From positions 12,402,501 through 12,466,500 of the forward strand of contig NC_088311.1 of NCBI RefSeq assembly GCF_910592395.1: a DNA stretch of 64,000 bases. Reading direction: 5' to 3'. Each line of letters begins with the position of its first letter. Positions within the stretch are counted from its first letter, which is position 1. A model generated the notes under the pieces. That model did no database searches. It worked only from the letters and a program-made list of their open reading frames with translations, and had not been told where the DNA came from. The translations under genes were made by a program, and so were the position numbers. Below are positions 11,287 to 21,850 of this stretch, piece by piece. Origin of the DNA: Lineus longissimus. Taxonomy: Eukaryota; Nemertea; Pilidiophora; Heteronemertea; Lineidae.

Positions 11287-12010
11287 TTTTAAATGTGGCA
11301 TTGCAGGCCCTCCGTGCCACCCCTGGGGTTTTTAATGCCACTCGTGCCCACACTCAAGTGTTTTGAAGAATGTAAAATCCGTAAGTATTTACTAAAATTT
11401 TAATACAGCCTTTTATTTTACAATAAAATACTGTTACTACTGTTGTCCATTCATGATAAATTATTTGTCCGCATCGTTTTTGGGCTATAGATGATGGAGT
11501 GTAAACGCGTGGACTGGATGGTCAAACTTTTTCAATACAAATTTTTGATTTAATTGATCTGTCATCGCTTGGAATTGAAAGTCATAGCATCGGTCGTTTT
11601 TTTTTAAAAACTGCTTGTCATTTTTTGGCATGTGATATTTGACCCTTTATGTCCTAACCGGCCGATATCCGGCCACTGATTTTTGTCTAGTTTCCTAGCC
11701 TAGCTGCCTGCCAGTACGTACCTAATCTCAAGCAACACCATCGCCATCATGAAACTTAGGCTGGTTTTCGGGCGGTTTAGGGATATGCAATATACTTGTT
11801 TTCATCCGTTTGATGAAATAATACTAGTGAAATTAATTAGCTGTCTTGTACATGGGGGGGGGGGGGCATTTGGAGGTCGTTTGGGGTGAAAATTGCTGAA
11901 ATACTTGGAAACACTAAAAAAATTCAAGGATTTAAAGAGTTAAAACAGAATAAAAATCTTTTTTTCATCTGACTCTGAGTTGGGCTTTGTGCTAGGTCAA
12001 ACTTCTTTTC
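11287..12010 (+). other. Spacer in the duplicated unit, no gene recognised
   Basis: AT-rich sequence with a G run at 11853-11866 whose length differs among the copies. In the third copy a 1-kb foldback element is inserted in this stretch (51379-52416) at GCTAGGCT. No coding frame or RNA gene was recognised. Confidence 0.5.
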
Positions 12011-12014
12011 TGAA

Positions 12015-12313
12015 AATTCATACATGTATGATGAAGTTCAACTTCATACACAAGCTCAGCTCCTGCATCATTCAGTCCATAAAGCTTTTTACTTCTCGTG
12101 CTACAGGTATGTAAAGGCAAAAAAGGTTTGACTGTCATTGTCTGCACTCAGACAGCCGCAGAAACGTTTCTTATGTCTTTATGATGAATATGATTGTCGA
12201 AATGTTTTCAAAGGATTCAAATTGTTATTTTTTTGCAGAGTGTGTGATAAACATGTGTAAAGAAACCTTTCGTAAGAAGCCAGAAGAGCTTTACAACAAT
12301 CTTGGACTGGGAG
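12015..12313 (+). CDS. Two exon-like segments of an unrecognised gene
   Basis: An open stretch ends at a donor (GCTACAG then GTATGT, 12106/12107). The next segment is bounded by TTTTTTTGCAG (exon starts 12239) and GGGAG/GTAAGA (exon ends 12313). The phases agree: frame MMKFNFIHKLSS ending in phase 1 joins CVINMCKETFRKKPEELYNN. Continuation beyond 12313 is unclear because the next acceptors (12455 or 12493) lead quickly to stops. No family was recognised. Both arms share these sequences; in the third copy the first segment is destroyed by a foldback insertion. This could be a fossil host gene carried by the duplicated unit. Confidence 0.35.
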
Positions 12314-12584
12314 GTAAGAAACATGCAATTTTTAAATTGCCTTTTAACCATTCATGTCTTCTCCATCAGTTCATCTTCCGACTTCGTCATGGACAATTTG
12401 CACAGCAAACAGCAATTTGATACCTTTCATTTGACAAATGTTATGTTATTTCAGATGGAGGCCATCATAAACTTCTTGTAGGATGAGTTGCCGCAGACAG
12501 AGATGAAAACCATTATGAATGTCCGTGAGCCAGAGGTGGGTCTGAAATTTGATAAATGGTCAGCCTTATTGATGGTATCTCTCC

Positions 12585-12740
12585 ATGAAAGTACAGCACA
12601 TGACAGGCGAGAAACTTGAAGCGAATTGGGTTAAACTGACCGGCTGCAACCAAATACAGTGCCTAGAGATGATTTTGAATCACTTCATGCATTATCCTGT
12701 GGATAGTCATGAAACAATAAAAGACCTACGTACAGAGATG
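12585..12740 (+). CDS. Exon-like ORF with NWVKLTGCNQIQCLEM, unrecognised
   Basis: An open frame preceded by an acceptor-like GTACAG (12595) reads HMTGEKLEANWVKLTG and NHFMHYPVDSHETIKDLRTE before a donor-like GG/GTACAT near 12741. Amino-acid usage looks protein-like and the frame is intact in the right arm (34009-34164) and mostly in the third copy (49739-49891). The helical pattern with conserved Trp and Leu is faintly like a death-fold domain, but key positions do not convince me. Unrecognised. Confidence 0.3.
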
Positions 12741-13073
12741 GGTACATTTTCAGGCATATGGAATAATTTGTGCTCCGAGGAACGCAGTGGCACAACGTTT
12801 GAGCATCAACATTGTGATCGGGATGTCCTGGCTTCGATACCCGGCATGTGCCACGTTGTAACTCTTACCTTCTGGATAGGCTGGGTAATGAAAGCTCTTT
12901 TAAAGCGCCATATAAAACTCCTTGTTATTATCGTTATTTGGGCTGATTTTGTTGGGAAACACGAAAATATGTCACTTGATTGTCCACTGCATTCTTATTA
13001 TACACTTAATTTGTTATCAAAGTAAAGCATTATCATCACATCATAGATGAAATTTTATAATTTGATTTTCCAG

Positions 13074-13178
13074 GCTATGATTTGTTTAGTACAACAATGC
13101 GAGGGACTTAACAAAATTGAGGCGGAAATATTCTTGAGGCAGTGTCGGTGCATGGAAGAAACGGAAACATTGGATTAA
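13074..13178 (+). CDS. Terminal exon-like ORF AMICLVQQCEG to stop, unrecognised
   Basis: A strong acceptor (TTTGATTTTCCAG) precedes 34 open codons (AMICLVQQCEGLNKIEAEIF, then RQCRCMEETETLD) and a TAA. Cys- and Glu-rich. The phase does not match the nearest upstream exon-like ORF if the donor at 12741 is used, so the gene model is unsettled. The third copy carries a 4-base change here (EVDVLEAV) that shifts the frame. Confidence 0.3.
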   Translation, partial: AMICLVQQCEGLNKIEAEIFLRQCRCMEETETLD

Positions 13179-13538
13179 GGATTTATTTCATAGTGAATTA
13201 CACAGTCACAAATCTATTACACACGTTCTGGATTAGACTAGTTTCTGCTGCAACTGACATTTTTGCAGGTGCCCACTCGTAGGCGATTCCTTGATGTCTT
13301 CCTTGGATTTTACATGATATTATGTCATTTTCGCCAACATCGGGTTTTGGCGCCAAGACGTTTGTTCCTAGAACAGTTGATTTGAATGCCGAATGTGGTC
13401 AGTTTTAATTTATATCGCAGGTGTCTACCCAAACAATTTTAGATGCTTTCTGCTGAATCTTCTATTACTACTGTTTTTACTGGGGTTTCATCGATGTTTT
13501 TTGGTGGAGTGTGACTCTAAAGTAATAGGCAGCTTGTT

Positions 13539-13574
13539 ATGCCCCCGCCAATGCGTAAAGCATTGCGGAGGCAT
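13539..13574. repeat. Solo hairpin head of a fourth repeat family (H4)
   Basis: ATGCCCCCGCCAATGC and GCATTGCGGAGGCAT form a 14-15 bp stem around GTAAA, followed by TATGTTTTACC and GTCCGTCAGCCGG. This hairpin-then-GTCCGTC layout copies the ends of H1 and H2, but the rest of an element is missing. Present at the same place in the right arm (33175-33210) and third copy (48918-48953). Confidence 0.55.
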
Positions 13575-13781
13575 TATGTTTTACCAATGTCCGTCAGCCG
13601 GTAGGCGTCAGGCGTCTGTAAACTTTTCGTTTCCTCTCATTTTAACAAGAACGCTTTGGGTAATAACCATGTAACTTTTTATGTGGGTAGAAAAAGATAA
13701 CGTGCACAGCGGGCATTACAGACCAATAACTCTTTCACGATGTCAACTAAACCTAGTCAGCTATGACACCAGCTGCCGGGG

Positions 13782-14159
13782 TTGTCTGAAAAACACTTCA
13801 CTTTCCTAATACACCAACTCAAAGTGCTCACCGGGGCATATGCTACGCCCTGCGTTGCTCTTGTTATTGCAGTATTTTTGTTCTTCCTCTGGTTCACCTA
13901 TAAACTATTTTTCCAATCTCCAATCATGTTTGATGCTTTAGCCATTTTGTTTCAGCTCTTAGATAGTAGAAAAACGTGTTATTCATTATTTCTGGTAGCA
14001 CAAGTCCTGGCACGAAATACCTTTCCCGTCATAATATCAGTACCAAGATGTCACAGGGTAGGTCCTAACTCCAGGAAACGCCTTACTCGTGCACTGTTCC
14101 ACGTGAAAAGGGTCACTGCTTGGAGAGCTAAATGGGTCAACATCAGAAAAGCGCGATAA
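13782..14159 (+). CDS. ORF with one predicted membrane segment, unrecognised
   Basis: About 125 codons without ATG at the 5' edge (the frame enters at LSEKHFTFLIHQL). A hydrophobic run, CVALVIAVFLFFLWFTY, looks like a transmembrane helix and the C-terminus is basic (RVTAWRAKWVNIRKAR). In the third copy the frame extends about 35 codons further upstream and tolerates a 6-bp in-frame insertion, whereas both arms carry a one-base deletion near 13774 that breaks the extension. Differences between copies include several amino-acid changes, so selection is not evident. Confidence 0.25.
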   Translation: MSEKHFTFLIHQLKVLTGAYATPCVALVIAVFLFFLWFTYKLFFQSPIMFDALAILFQLLDSRKTCYSLFLVAQVLARNTFPVIISVPRCHRVGPNSRKRLTRALFHVKRVTAWRAKWVNIRKAR

Positions 14160-14284
14160 TTCAGTCTTTGGAATTTTTCCTTTTTTTGTGCAATTTGTTG
14201 ATGAAAACTACTTATGTAGAACAGGAGGTGACTGGGCAGCGGACAGCTGGGTAATATTGCCCTTAACCCCTCGCCTCCCTAGAG

Positions 14285-14362
14285 GGGACGATATATCGTC
14301 CCTGTATTTTGTCTCGCGTAGGCGGTACGATATATCGTCCCTATACTAATGCTTTAGTATAG
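14285..14362. repeat. Cluster of perfect palindromes around ACGATATATCGT
   Basis: GGGACGATATATCGTCCC (14285-14302) is an 18-bp perfect palindrome. ACGATATATCGT recurs at 14327-14338, and CTATACTAATGCTTTAGTATAG-type dyad symmetry follows at 14341-14362. All are conserved in the right arm (about 32387-32464) and third copy (about 48124-48200). Confidence 0.6.
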
Positions 14363-14957
14363 AACTCTCGGTACACGTTAGACGCTATTGTACAGTGTAT
14401 TCGTGTCCCTGGTGATCTGCGGAAGACTAGATTTAGTTTCATTCATAGTTTACAGAGGGCGCTGCAGTTTGATTGGCGCTTGTGCAGCGTCACAGTACAA
14501 GAACTGATTAGCATATAAATTAATATTATGTTGTATTATTCGATCAATCAGTAATAGACAATAGTCAATCAAAGGTTATCAATCAAGTTACGTTGATCAT
14601 TAACAGGTTGTAACTGCATCAATTACAGTTCCATATACTTTGTTCAAATCAGAAAAATCAATCAATTAGAGCAAAATCAATCAAAAAATATTGATTATTA
14701 CTGATTATTGATTACCTCTTACCTAATTGATACCCAGAAACAACGCCAATTGATAGCCAAGGTAATCAGCTTTACGAAAATGTATGGTTTTATTAGTCGT
14801 ACTTCCACCTATCAAATCCCCGTGTCTTTTGCGCTTACACCTATGAATTGTCGTGTCTAAATAGACCCGTGTGTCAATTCCCCGTGTCTATTAGCCCCAT
14901 CGAGCTTGATGCGGCCAATCAGGGGCTAAGTTAGACCTGTGTTCGACACAGGTTTTT
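14363..14957. other. AT-rich spacer with dispersed ATCAATCA motifs, no gene seen
   Basis: Contains many TTGATT/AATCAA repeats between 14530 and 14770 and clustered short repeats of CCCCGTGTC, CACCTAT and AGACCCGTGT between 14815 and 14955. No ORF of interest. It ends at the T run into which H2 is inserted. Confidence 0.5.
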
Positions 14958-15011
14958 AGCTCAGCTGACAAGCTGAGCTATTCATATGAGTAAATGGTAG
15001 AATGAATGTCC

Positions 15012-15050
<39 letters not shown>

Positions 15051-15399
15051 CGTTAAACAGGCACGTTTCAAAACTCTGGTGGATAGGCGATAGATTTTCC
15101 CTCTGAGGCATTGAGACCCTTCAGGACTCCTGAATAGACCAAATGTGGGTCCGGCAGGATGAGCGGTTTGGCCACTAGGTGGCACCGAGCGAAATTTTCC
15201 AAAAACTTTGCCAGCAGCTGATTTCTCCTAATTCTTCAAGTTGGGGATCATGAATCAAATCTAATCTTATAGAGCAAAGCTTTCTCTTTCATTATCAATA
15301 GGCGTGGTTCATGAATTTCTCACCAGGTGGTGTTACTGGCGCAATTTAGTGAGCACCCCCCCCCCAAGAAGAGCATTTTAAATTTCGCGCGAGTTATCC

Positions 15400-16275
15400 C
15401 ATGCGCAGCGAACGTCACGTCTCGGAGTCTGCGCAGTTCAGACGTAAGGAGACCATGCTATGGAATAGATCGCGTTCTGTCAATTCGGAGGTAAGTTCTC
15501 ATTAAATCCACAATTTCACAGGCGATAATATTTGGCTGCTTTTGTTATTGCATGTTGATGACATTAGGGAAGGCTTGGATTGTTTAATTGGATGTGATTA
15601 ATTTGAAATAGTTCGTCGACGATCGTTGAAAAACGATCTGCGAAATGCAGCTTGGTCTGAGAAACGATGTCAAAGTCCGGCTATAAATCATGGATTACTC
15701 AACAAATAACTCTTGTCACATAGCAGAACTAATGTGAATAAACAAGACAATAATAAACATCGTTCTGATATCATCGGGTAAGGTTGCCAATGTACATAAA
15801 CAGTGTAATTGAGGATCCACTCCGGCGATTTGAAATGTCAACAAACAGTAAATGCGATAGCTGATACACACTGACACATGCACACTGTACATAGCGCAAT
15901 GCTTCAAACGGGGCCGATTCATCACTCTTATCACAATGTATTCTCAATGAACTTCCTTGATCATTCGGCCCTAGCGCCTTATCAGTTGTTGTTGGCCTTG
16001 TATTTGATATAACACTTGGCTAGCTTAGCTATCTATCAAAATTAAAATGTTATCTCCTCATCATGTTTTGCAGGAATGATCTGCACTACTGCAGCTGCAT
16101 TTGAACATATTTGGTGACCACATCACAGATGACCAAGAGAGAGGATCGAGCTATGACTTTGCACATCCCATCGACTTCGGTGTTCACCAGTGCAATCATC
16201 AGAAGAGCCATTCAATTTTAGTATTCAAGTATTTCATTCTGTAATACTTACCTCAAAATTGACTAAATAAAGAAA
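15400..16275 (+). ncRNA. Possible spliced transcript: donor 15491, acceptor 16073, AATAAA 16266
   Basis: A GC-rich stretch (CTGCGCAGTTCAGACG) ends at CGGAG/GTAAGTTC. After 583 bases, CATGTTTTGCAG/GAATGATC opens a second segment that runs to an AATAAA at 16266-16271. Neither segment has a long ORF, so a short non-coding RNA or a fragment of a captured gene are both possible. The signals are preserved in the right arm (exon end 31258). RNA evidence would be needed; this is inference from splice and poly(A) motifs. Confidence 0.3.
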
Positions 16276-16394
16276 ACCGCATGTGGCAGTTGGTTAAAAA
16301 AATCAAGTCTATCTGTTTAAAGTTTTTACTTGCTATCAACATTTCAATGGTGGCATTCTGCTAAGGTTTGTAAGAGTTTCACTTGACTTAAGCA

Positions 16395-17140
16395 GGGTGT
16401 ACACTAGTAAAATATTAGCAACATTTTTACAACAATTTTGCAACAAGCCCTTCAAGGCCCTGTGTACACTAGCAACAAAATTGCAACAAATTAGCAACAT
16501 TTTTACAACATGTTGGTAAATTGTTGCAAACTTTTTAGTGGGAACAAAGGGAAATAGGTATTTTGGAGGGAAAATGGATGATTCCAAGGAGAGAAGATGT
16601 GTTTTGAGTGCTTCTGCAGCAATTTTAGCTGTCATTGTTGAGAGACGGAAGAGGCGGCGAAATAACCAAAGAGAATATGGACCAGGCCCTGGATCAAAAT
16701 GAGGGTGGATCATGGGGCATACCACTGCCTGTTAAAGGAGTTGCGGCTGACTGACAAGCCGTCATACAAAAACTTCCTGCGAATGGATAAAACTTCTAGA
16801 AAAGGTTTCATCACCCTACGAAGCAAGACACTCACTTGAGAGTTGCTATACCTGCTTCTTGTTCAAGTCACATGACTTCAGGTAGATCACATGACGCAAA
16901 TCCTATTTCTGATTGGCTGAAGAGTTTGCAACATTTTTACAACATGCAACAAAGAATTGCATTGCATTTAATTTGCAACAATTTTACAACAATTTTACAA
17001 CAATTTTACAACAATTTACAACATGTTGTAAATGTAAGACGCGTTTTGCTCTGTACACACTACGCAACATTTTTGCAACATTTGTTGCAACTGGAAATGT
17101 TGTAGAAATGTTGCTAATATTTTACTAGTGTACACAGGCC
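16395..17140 (+). mobile_element. PIF/Harbinger-type MITE with transposase remnant
   Basis: The ends are inverted: GTACACTAGTAAAATATTAG on the left and its complement at 17105-17134, each continuing into CAACATTTTTACAACA repeats. Between 16560 and 16900 the plus strand, in shifting frames, reads pieces typical of the Harbinger transposase N-terminus: RRKRRRNNQREYGPGPG, LLKELRLTDKPSYKNFLRMD and LRVAIPA. Stops and shifts break it. An 11-base unit (ACAATTTTACA) is repeated one time fewer here than in the right arm. The 129-codon minus-strand ORF is a shadow. Confidence 0.75.
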
Positions 17141-17747
17141 TTTAGGCAATAATAGAGTTGGGTAGGGCATTTTGTTAATGTTACCCTTTTAGTTAGGGAA
17201 ACTGGTGCCTTCTGCATTAGGTGGACCCTACTTGCTCATCTGTCAGACCGGCCTCACACGTCGGCAGTAGAGTTTAAGGTCCAGTCTGCGAGATTTACCC
17301 ATTTCTACCCAGCCAAAAGCGGGTGATTGGGCTAGTCTCTCCATGTGATTCAATTCGCATGGATTCTTGTGTCCTGTGCTGAAAGGCTCCCTCCACAAGG
17401 GCAGACTACATCCGGTGGCACTAAAGTATGGAAGAAAGACAGAAGACGACCAAATTGCGAAAAGGATCATCATCATCATCATCATGGTAACAGCTGAGGA
17501 TGAATCATGTTGCTGTGTGTAGAATTGATGGTCCAATATAGGTTAGGTTATCTGTTTGCGCACACATTGCAAGGGTGGAGCTTGCTTGAAGTAGATTGCG
17601 CCAGTCTACCGTAATTCACTGTTACACATCCAGTAGCTAATATCCTCAGGCTTTGAGTCCTTAGTTTAGTAGAGTTTGACGAGTAATGTAATATATACGA
17701 ACAACGCGGCAACAACTCAGCTGAGCGCCAGGCCCTTGGGCCTCTTG
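17141..17747. other. H2 interior, no gene recognised; (ATC)n microsatellite
   Basis: Contains a short (ATC)n run at 17466-17485. A 97-codon minus-strand ORF covers 17243-17536 but translates the microsatellite (poly-Met) and has no known domain. Identical in the right arm. Confidence 0.45.
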
Positions 17748-19614
17748 TTGATAGGTGGAATCTGAATAGACACAGCAATTGCAAGTTCTAAGATCCGGCG
17801 ACAGATGGCGCGGTGTAGTTGCCTCGGTATTGCGCATGCGAAATTCCCCTCCAACGGGAAAGAAACACAGGAGAGCTCCCTACCTACAGCGCACCTGTCG
17901 CCGGGGTTATTAATCATTATCTAACACAACTGATAGGTGCAAGTGCGCCGCGGGTTTTTTGACACACGGCGAAGACACGGGTCTTGAAAAAACACGGGGT
18001 TTTATCATAGGTGTTCTGTAGGGACTGTAAATTGATATAACTCCTCAACCTCTTAAACAAAACAACGTTTATTTCTCCTTGCTTGCTACGAAATCAATCA
18101 AACTTTACAAATGTTCATCGCACGTGCTCTCATGGGTGGGCGCGGACATCTTAAACTCCTCGCCATTACTCGTTGTTGTCGTCGTTACACATACAACCGT
18201 CTCAACCAAATACACAACAATAGGTGGAACTATGACTATAAATCAAGGATGCATAATGAAGGAGGTACAATATTTAAAAGTATTTTTACGTTATTTTGCA
18301 TAAAACTGGTAAAAAATCTCGGTACATCGCGTTACATAGGCCTCGGGAGCCAAAGGGTTAATAATGCCTAAGGTCCTTTAATAATTTTGGTACCAAACCA
18401 AGTGCTTGAAGTGGTTGGAATACCATAACCTATGCAGACACGTGAGGGCCATTTACACGGAACCAGTGATCTTGACCGATCTTGACCGATCCAGATCATT
18501 CTAGATTGGTTTGCTGCGTTTATCCTCTTGACTCCCAAAACTTGAAAATCACGGGATCCCAGGGTGGTCACGTGGTTGCGAAATTGGGTCTGACGTTCAC
18601 GATGTATGGCGCCCGCATACAACCACCAAAGCCCGGTGACGAGGCACCATCTACCCAGGCATGCTCTAACTGACCCTACTGTACATCAAACACGCTAAAA
18701 CCAGCAATAAAATAGCGTCCCAGCTCAAGGGAATAAAAATATTACTGAGACCGACCTGTCGGTCGTTGGGGAAAAAAACATTATTTCAAAATGACTGACT
18801 GGTCGGTCACCGGGATTCAAGAGGTTGACTGCGCACCATTGGTCATTCGCAAGAAACACATGTTTAAGTTTTGAATATAAAGTTAAAATAAAAGATTGAG
18901 GTGTGTCGTGTAATCAAGCAATGTGCGTATTCATTTACGCGACACTCGTTAATCATCTTCTGTAATAATTTGTTTGAGTAATCTTGGAAAGTTTTGAAAA
19001 ATGGCGTCCATTACATTTACATTCTTCGCTCGTGCCTCATCTCAACTAGAGTCCTTTGACGAGAGATAATGGCTTTTTCTGGCATTTATCTGAAAAACTT
19101 GACTTTCCTTAGAAACATGACAGTGCCCAAGTTGTAGGGTAATTACACATTTCTTCAAGTCCCAAGATAACATTCATTGAGTTAAGTTGAAATCAGCATG
19201 ACAGTGAACTGAATGGCTGCAGGAATTTCCAGCAAGTACTTGTACCGGTAATATTTTTCTCTTGACAACAACCGTTTTTGGGCCTTTTGAGCTTATTATA
19301 TATGAGAGTAGTAGACAGATCAAGTTGTTTGAAATGACTGACATAATTTTAAAAGCCCTTGTCCTGCAATTGCCACCGTGGTAATGTACCTAAAGTGCCC
19401 CAGCCACATATGTACAAATGATAATCATGTTTGGCAAAATTAAATGTGTGGTGAATATTGAAAGTTCAAGTGTGAACACATTATGTAAAAGTGTGGAATT
19501 ACACAGCGAGAACTGTATAATCCCAGTAAATGATTTTTATACATATTGAAGTCATGAAGACTGTGAGTGTGAATTTTATCCTGATACTTAAAGGCAGAAA
19601 GGGAATTGAAGATA
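17748..19614. other. Part of the duplicated unit without recognised genes
   Basis: Short ORFs on both strands have no domain and no good start. Notable are a 226-bp stretch (about 18000-18225) missing from the third copy at 47273 between two CACCTAT motifs, a doubled TCTTGACCGA at 18470-18490 that is single in the third copy, and the inverted pair GACCGACCTGTCGGTCG at 18750-18766. Confidence 0.45.
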
Positions 19615-19792
19615 CAGTGGAACCTCCCTTAGCGGATACCTCTCTATGAAGGACAACCTCACTATTAAGGACACTAGTTTTGGTCCCAAATTGGTACTTT
19701 CCATTCAATATGACCTCTCTAATCAGGACACCTCTCTATTAAGGACAGCATTTGGCAGTCCCGATGGTGTCCTTAATAGAGAGGTTCTACTG
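19615..19792 (+). mobile_element. pogo/Tc1-type MITE (178 bp)
   Basis: Terminal inverted repeats CAGTGGAACCTC and GAGGTTCTACTG, with further inverted copies of CTCTCTATTAAGGACA inside. It is preceded by TA and followed by A, consistent with a TA target with one base lost. The third copy has the empty site (GTCACTATCTTC, TA at 45870-45871), so the insertion happened after the copies diverged. The mirror copy is at 26945-27122. Confidence 0.8.
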
Positions 19793-20130
19793 AGTGACAA
19801 AAATTGTATTCTTTCCTAATGTTAAGTCGGGATCGTGGGATTATTGATTTCTGCCCGTTTCTAGTATTGTGAGGATGTATTTGGTCATTTGTTTTGATGC
19901 ATGAATGAAGTAACCCAGATCGCAATTATTGAAAAATTTGTGTAGAAACTTCATTTGTAGTAGAGTGTGTATATCTGTTACTTCTAATGATTTTAAAGTC
20001 TTGAATAAGGGTTTGGTGTGGGCAATGAGCAGAGCAGATAATAATAATTAAATGACCTGAAATCTATCGCCTTGTCTATTATCTTTTTCACTAGGCTAAA
20101 GTTCATTTCTGTGACTCTTCTTTGTATCAC

Positions 20131-21284
20131 AGTGACATCTCTGTGAGACCACCTTGTTGTCTGTTAAAGACTGCACACCAAGACATGGCTCCATAAGCAA
20201 TATCTCTTTGAGAACATCTTGGTGTCTGATTAGGACTGCACACCGAATACTTCCCTCCATAAGGAACGCTCTAGACTCTACGAGAAAATATTGTTGACCG
20301 ATTGGGACACCACACTGAAGACATGCCTACATACCTTTGAGACCACACCGAACACATCCATTTGAGACCCCCTTTTTGTCTGATCAGGACAGCACACCAT
20401 AGTCTCCATAAGTGACATCTCAATGAGACCACCTTGTTGTCTGTTCGGTGCAGCACGCACACTGAAGATATGCGTCCATAAAGGACATCTCTATGAGACC
20501 ATCTTGTTGTCTGATTGGACAAGACAAGTCTCCAAGAGTGACATCTGTATGAGGACGCCTTGTTGGCTGATTGTGACAGCACATTGAAGACTTGTCTCCG
20601 TAAAAGACATCCATTCGAGAGTAAACTGAAGACTTGCATCAAAAAGGGACATGTCTTTGAGACCATCTAGTTGTCTGATTGAGACAAGACATGTCTCCAT
20701 AAGTGACATATGTATGAGGACACCTGGTTGGCTGATTGTTACAGCACATTGAAGACTTGTCTCCATAAAAGACATCCATTCGAGAGCACACTGAAGACTT
20801 GCATCAAAAAGGGACATGTCTTTGAGACCATCTAGTTGTCTGGTTGAGACAAGACATGTCTCCATAAGTGACATATGTACGCGGACACCTTGTAGGCTGA
20901 TTGTGACAGCACATTGAAGACCTGTCTCTAGTGGCATCCCTTCGAGAGCACACTGAAAACTTGCCTCCAAAAGGGACATCTTGTTGATACCATCTTGTAT
21001 TCTGATTGAGACAAGACTATGTTTCCATAAGTGACATCTATATGAGGACACCTTGCTGATTGGGGCAGCACATCGAAGACTTGCCTCCAAAAGGGAATCT
21101 CTTAATGACAATCTTGTTGTCTGATTGAGACAAGACAGTCATGTGTCCATAAGTGACACCTCCATGCGACATTTTGTTGACTTATTGGGAGGGCACACTG
21201 AATACTTGTCTCTATAAATATCATCTCTATGAGACTATCTTGTTGATTGATTGGGACAGCACACTGAAGACTTGTCTCCATCAG
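20131..21284. repeat. 165-bp tandem repeat (minisatellite), left copy
   Basis: About seven units of 165 bp, each composed of three related subunits built on (GA)GACATGTCT, CATCTTGTTGTCTGATTG and GAAGACTTGTCTCC. On the minus strand three overlapping frames stay open for 60-206 codons because 165 is divisible by three and the motif has no stop. I treat these as repeat artefacts, not proteins. The right arm holds exactly one unit more. Confidence 0.85.
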
Positions 21285-21690
21285 GAATATAACAGAAAAG
21301 AGGCGGCGGAAGGGGCTCTTTAGATAATGGCTGAAATTACAGCTAAAATCATTACGAATGTTTTCATTTCATCATATTTTGTTGGTAGGGCATAGATCTC
21401 AACATTATTTAGCATTCGGTGCAAATCGACTACGTTTGGAGGGTTCAAATGGACCCTTTCAATATTGGGCGGGGTACTTTTTGGGGCTATTTTCAAAAAA
21501 ATTCAATTAAAAAACAAATTTACCGTGCGATGGACATATATACCAGCTTTATATGAATAAATGATTGTTCCAGATCATTTCCACCAAAAAAGTATATTTG
21601 CCATATTCGACTGATAAATCAGGTACTAAGGGTTGGGGTCTATAAGGATTTTCAGTTAAAGTCAACCGAAAAACCTAAAATTATGAATTA
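21285..21690. other. Spacer between minisatellite and inner A module
   Basis: No gene recognised. Conserved next to the outer A module in the third copy (43812-44210), which shows that the A module and this segment are joined head-to-tail in the array. Confidence 0.5.
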
Positions 21691-21850
21691 TAGTTTTTTT
21701 TATCTGTTTTTGGTATGAGGGGATTACAAATGATGAAACGGACTAAAAGTAAGTTGTTCAGTGTGAATTACTGAAAATATAAGGGTTAGATCGGTCAAAA
21801 AGGGCCAAAATAAGACCTAATGCAATACGCCTAAGAATTGCCTAAAATCA

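Larger units (their letters stand above)
14958..17747 (+). mobile_element. H2 composite element, 2.8 kb, hairpin-ended
   Basis: Starts with the dyad AGCTCAGCTGACAAGCTGAGCT-like hairpin, followed by a (TCTG)n run (15008-15050) and CGTTAAACAGGCACGTTTC, the same layout as H1. It ends CAGGCCCTTGGGCCTCTTG, with CTCAGCTGAG just inside as a subterminal inverted partner of the hairpin. The third copy of the unit lacks the whole 2.8 kb: its empty site is a run of five A at 47529-47533. Inside lie a spliced-transcript-like unit (15400-16275) and a Harbinger MITE (16395-17140), so H2 is a host for other elements. Confidence 0.75.

Noticed and set aside
12585-12740. Death-domain assignment for the NWVKLTG exon-like ORF
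   Set aside because: Only the Trp and Leu spacing is suggestive; too short and too many key positions fail.
16336-16725. 129-codon minus-strand ORF in H2
   Set aside because: It lies antisense to the Harbinger transposase remnant and translates the GTTGTAAAA terminal repeats.
20271-21111. 206- and 131-codon repeat proteins from the 165-bp satellite
   Set aside because: Several frames are open at once because the period is a multiple of three; no conserved start and unit number varies.
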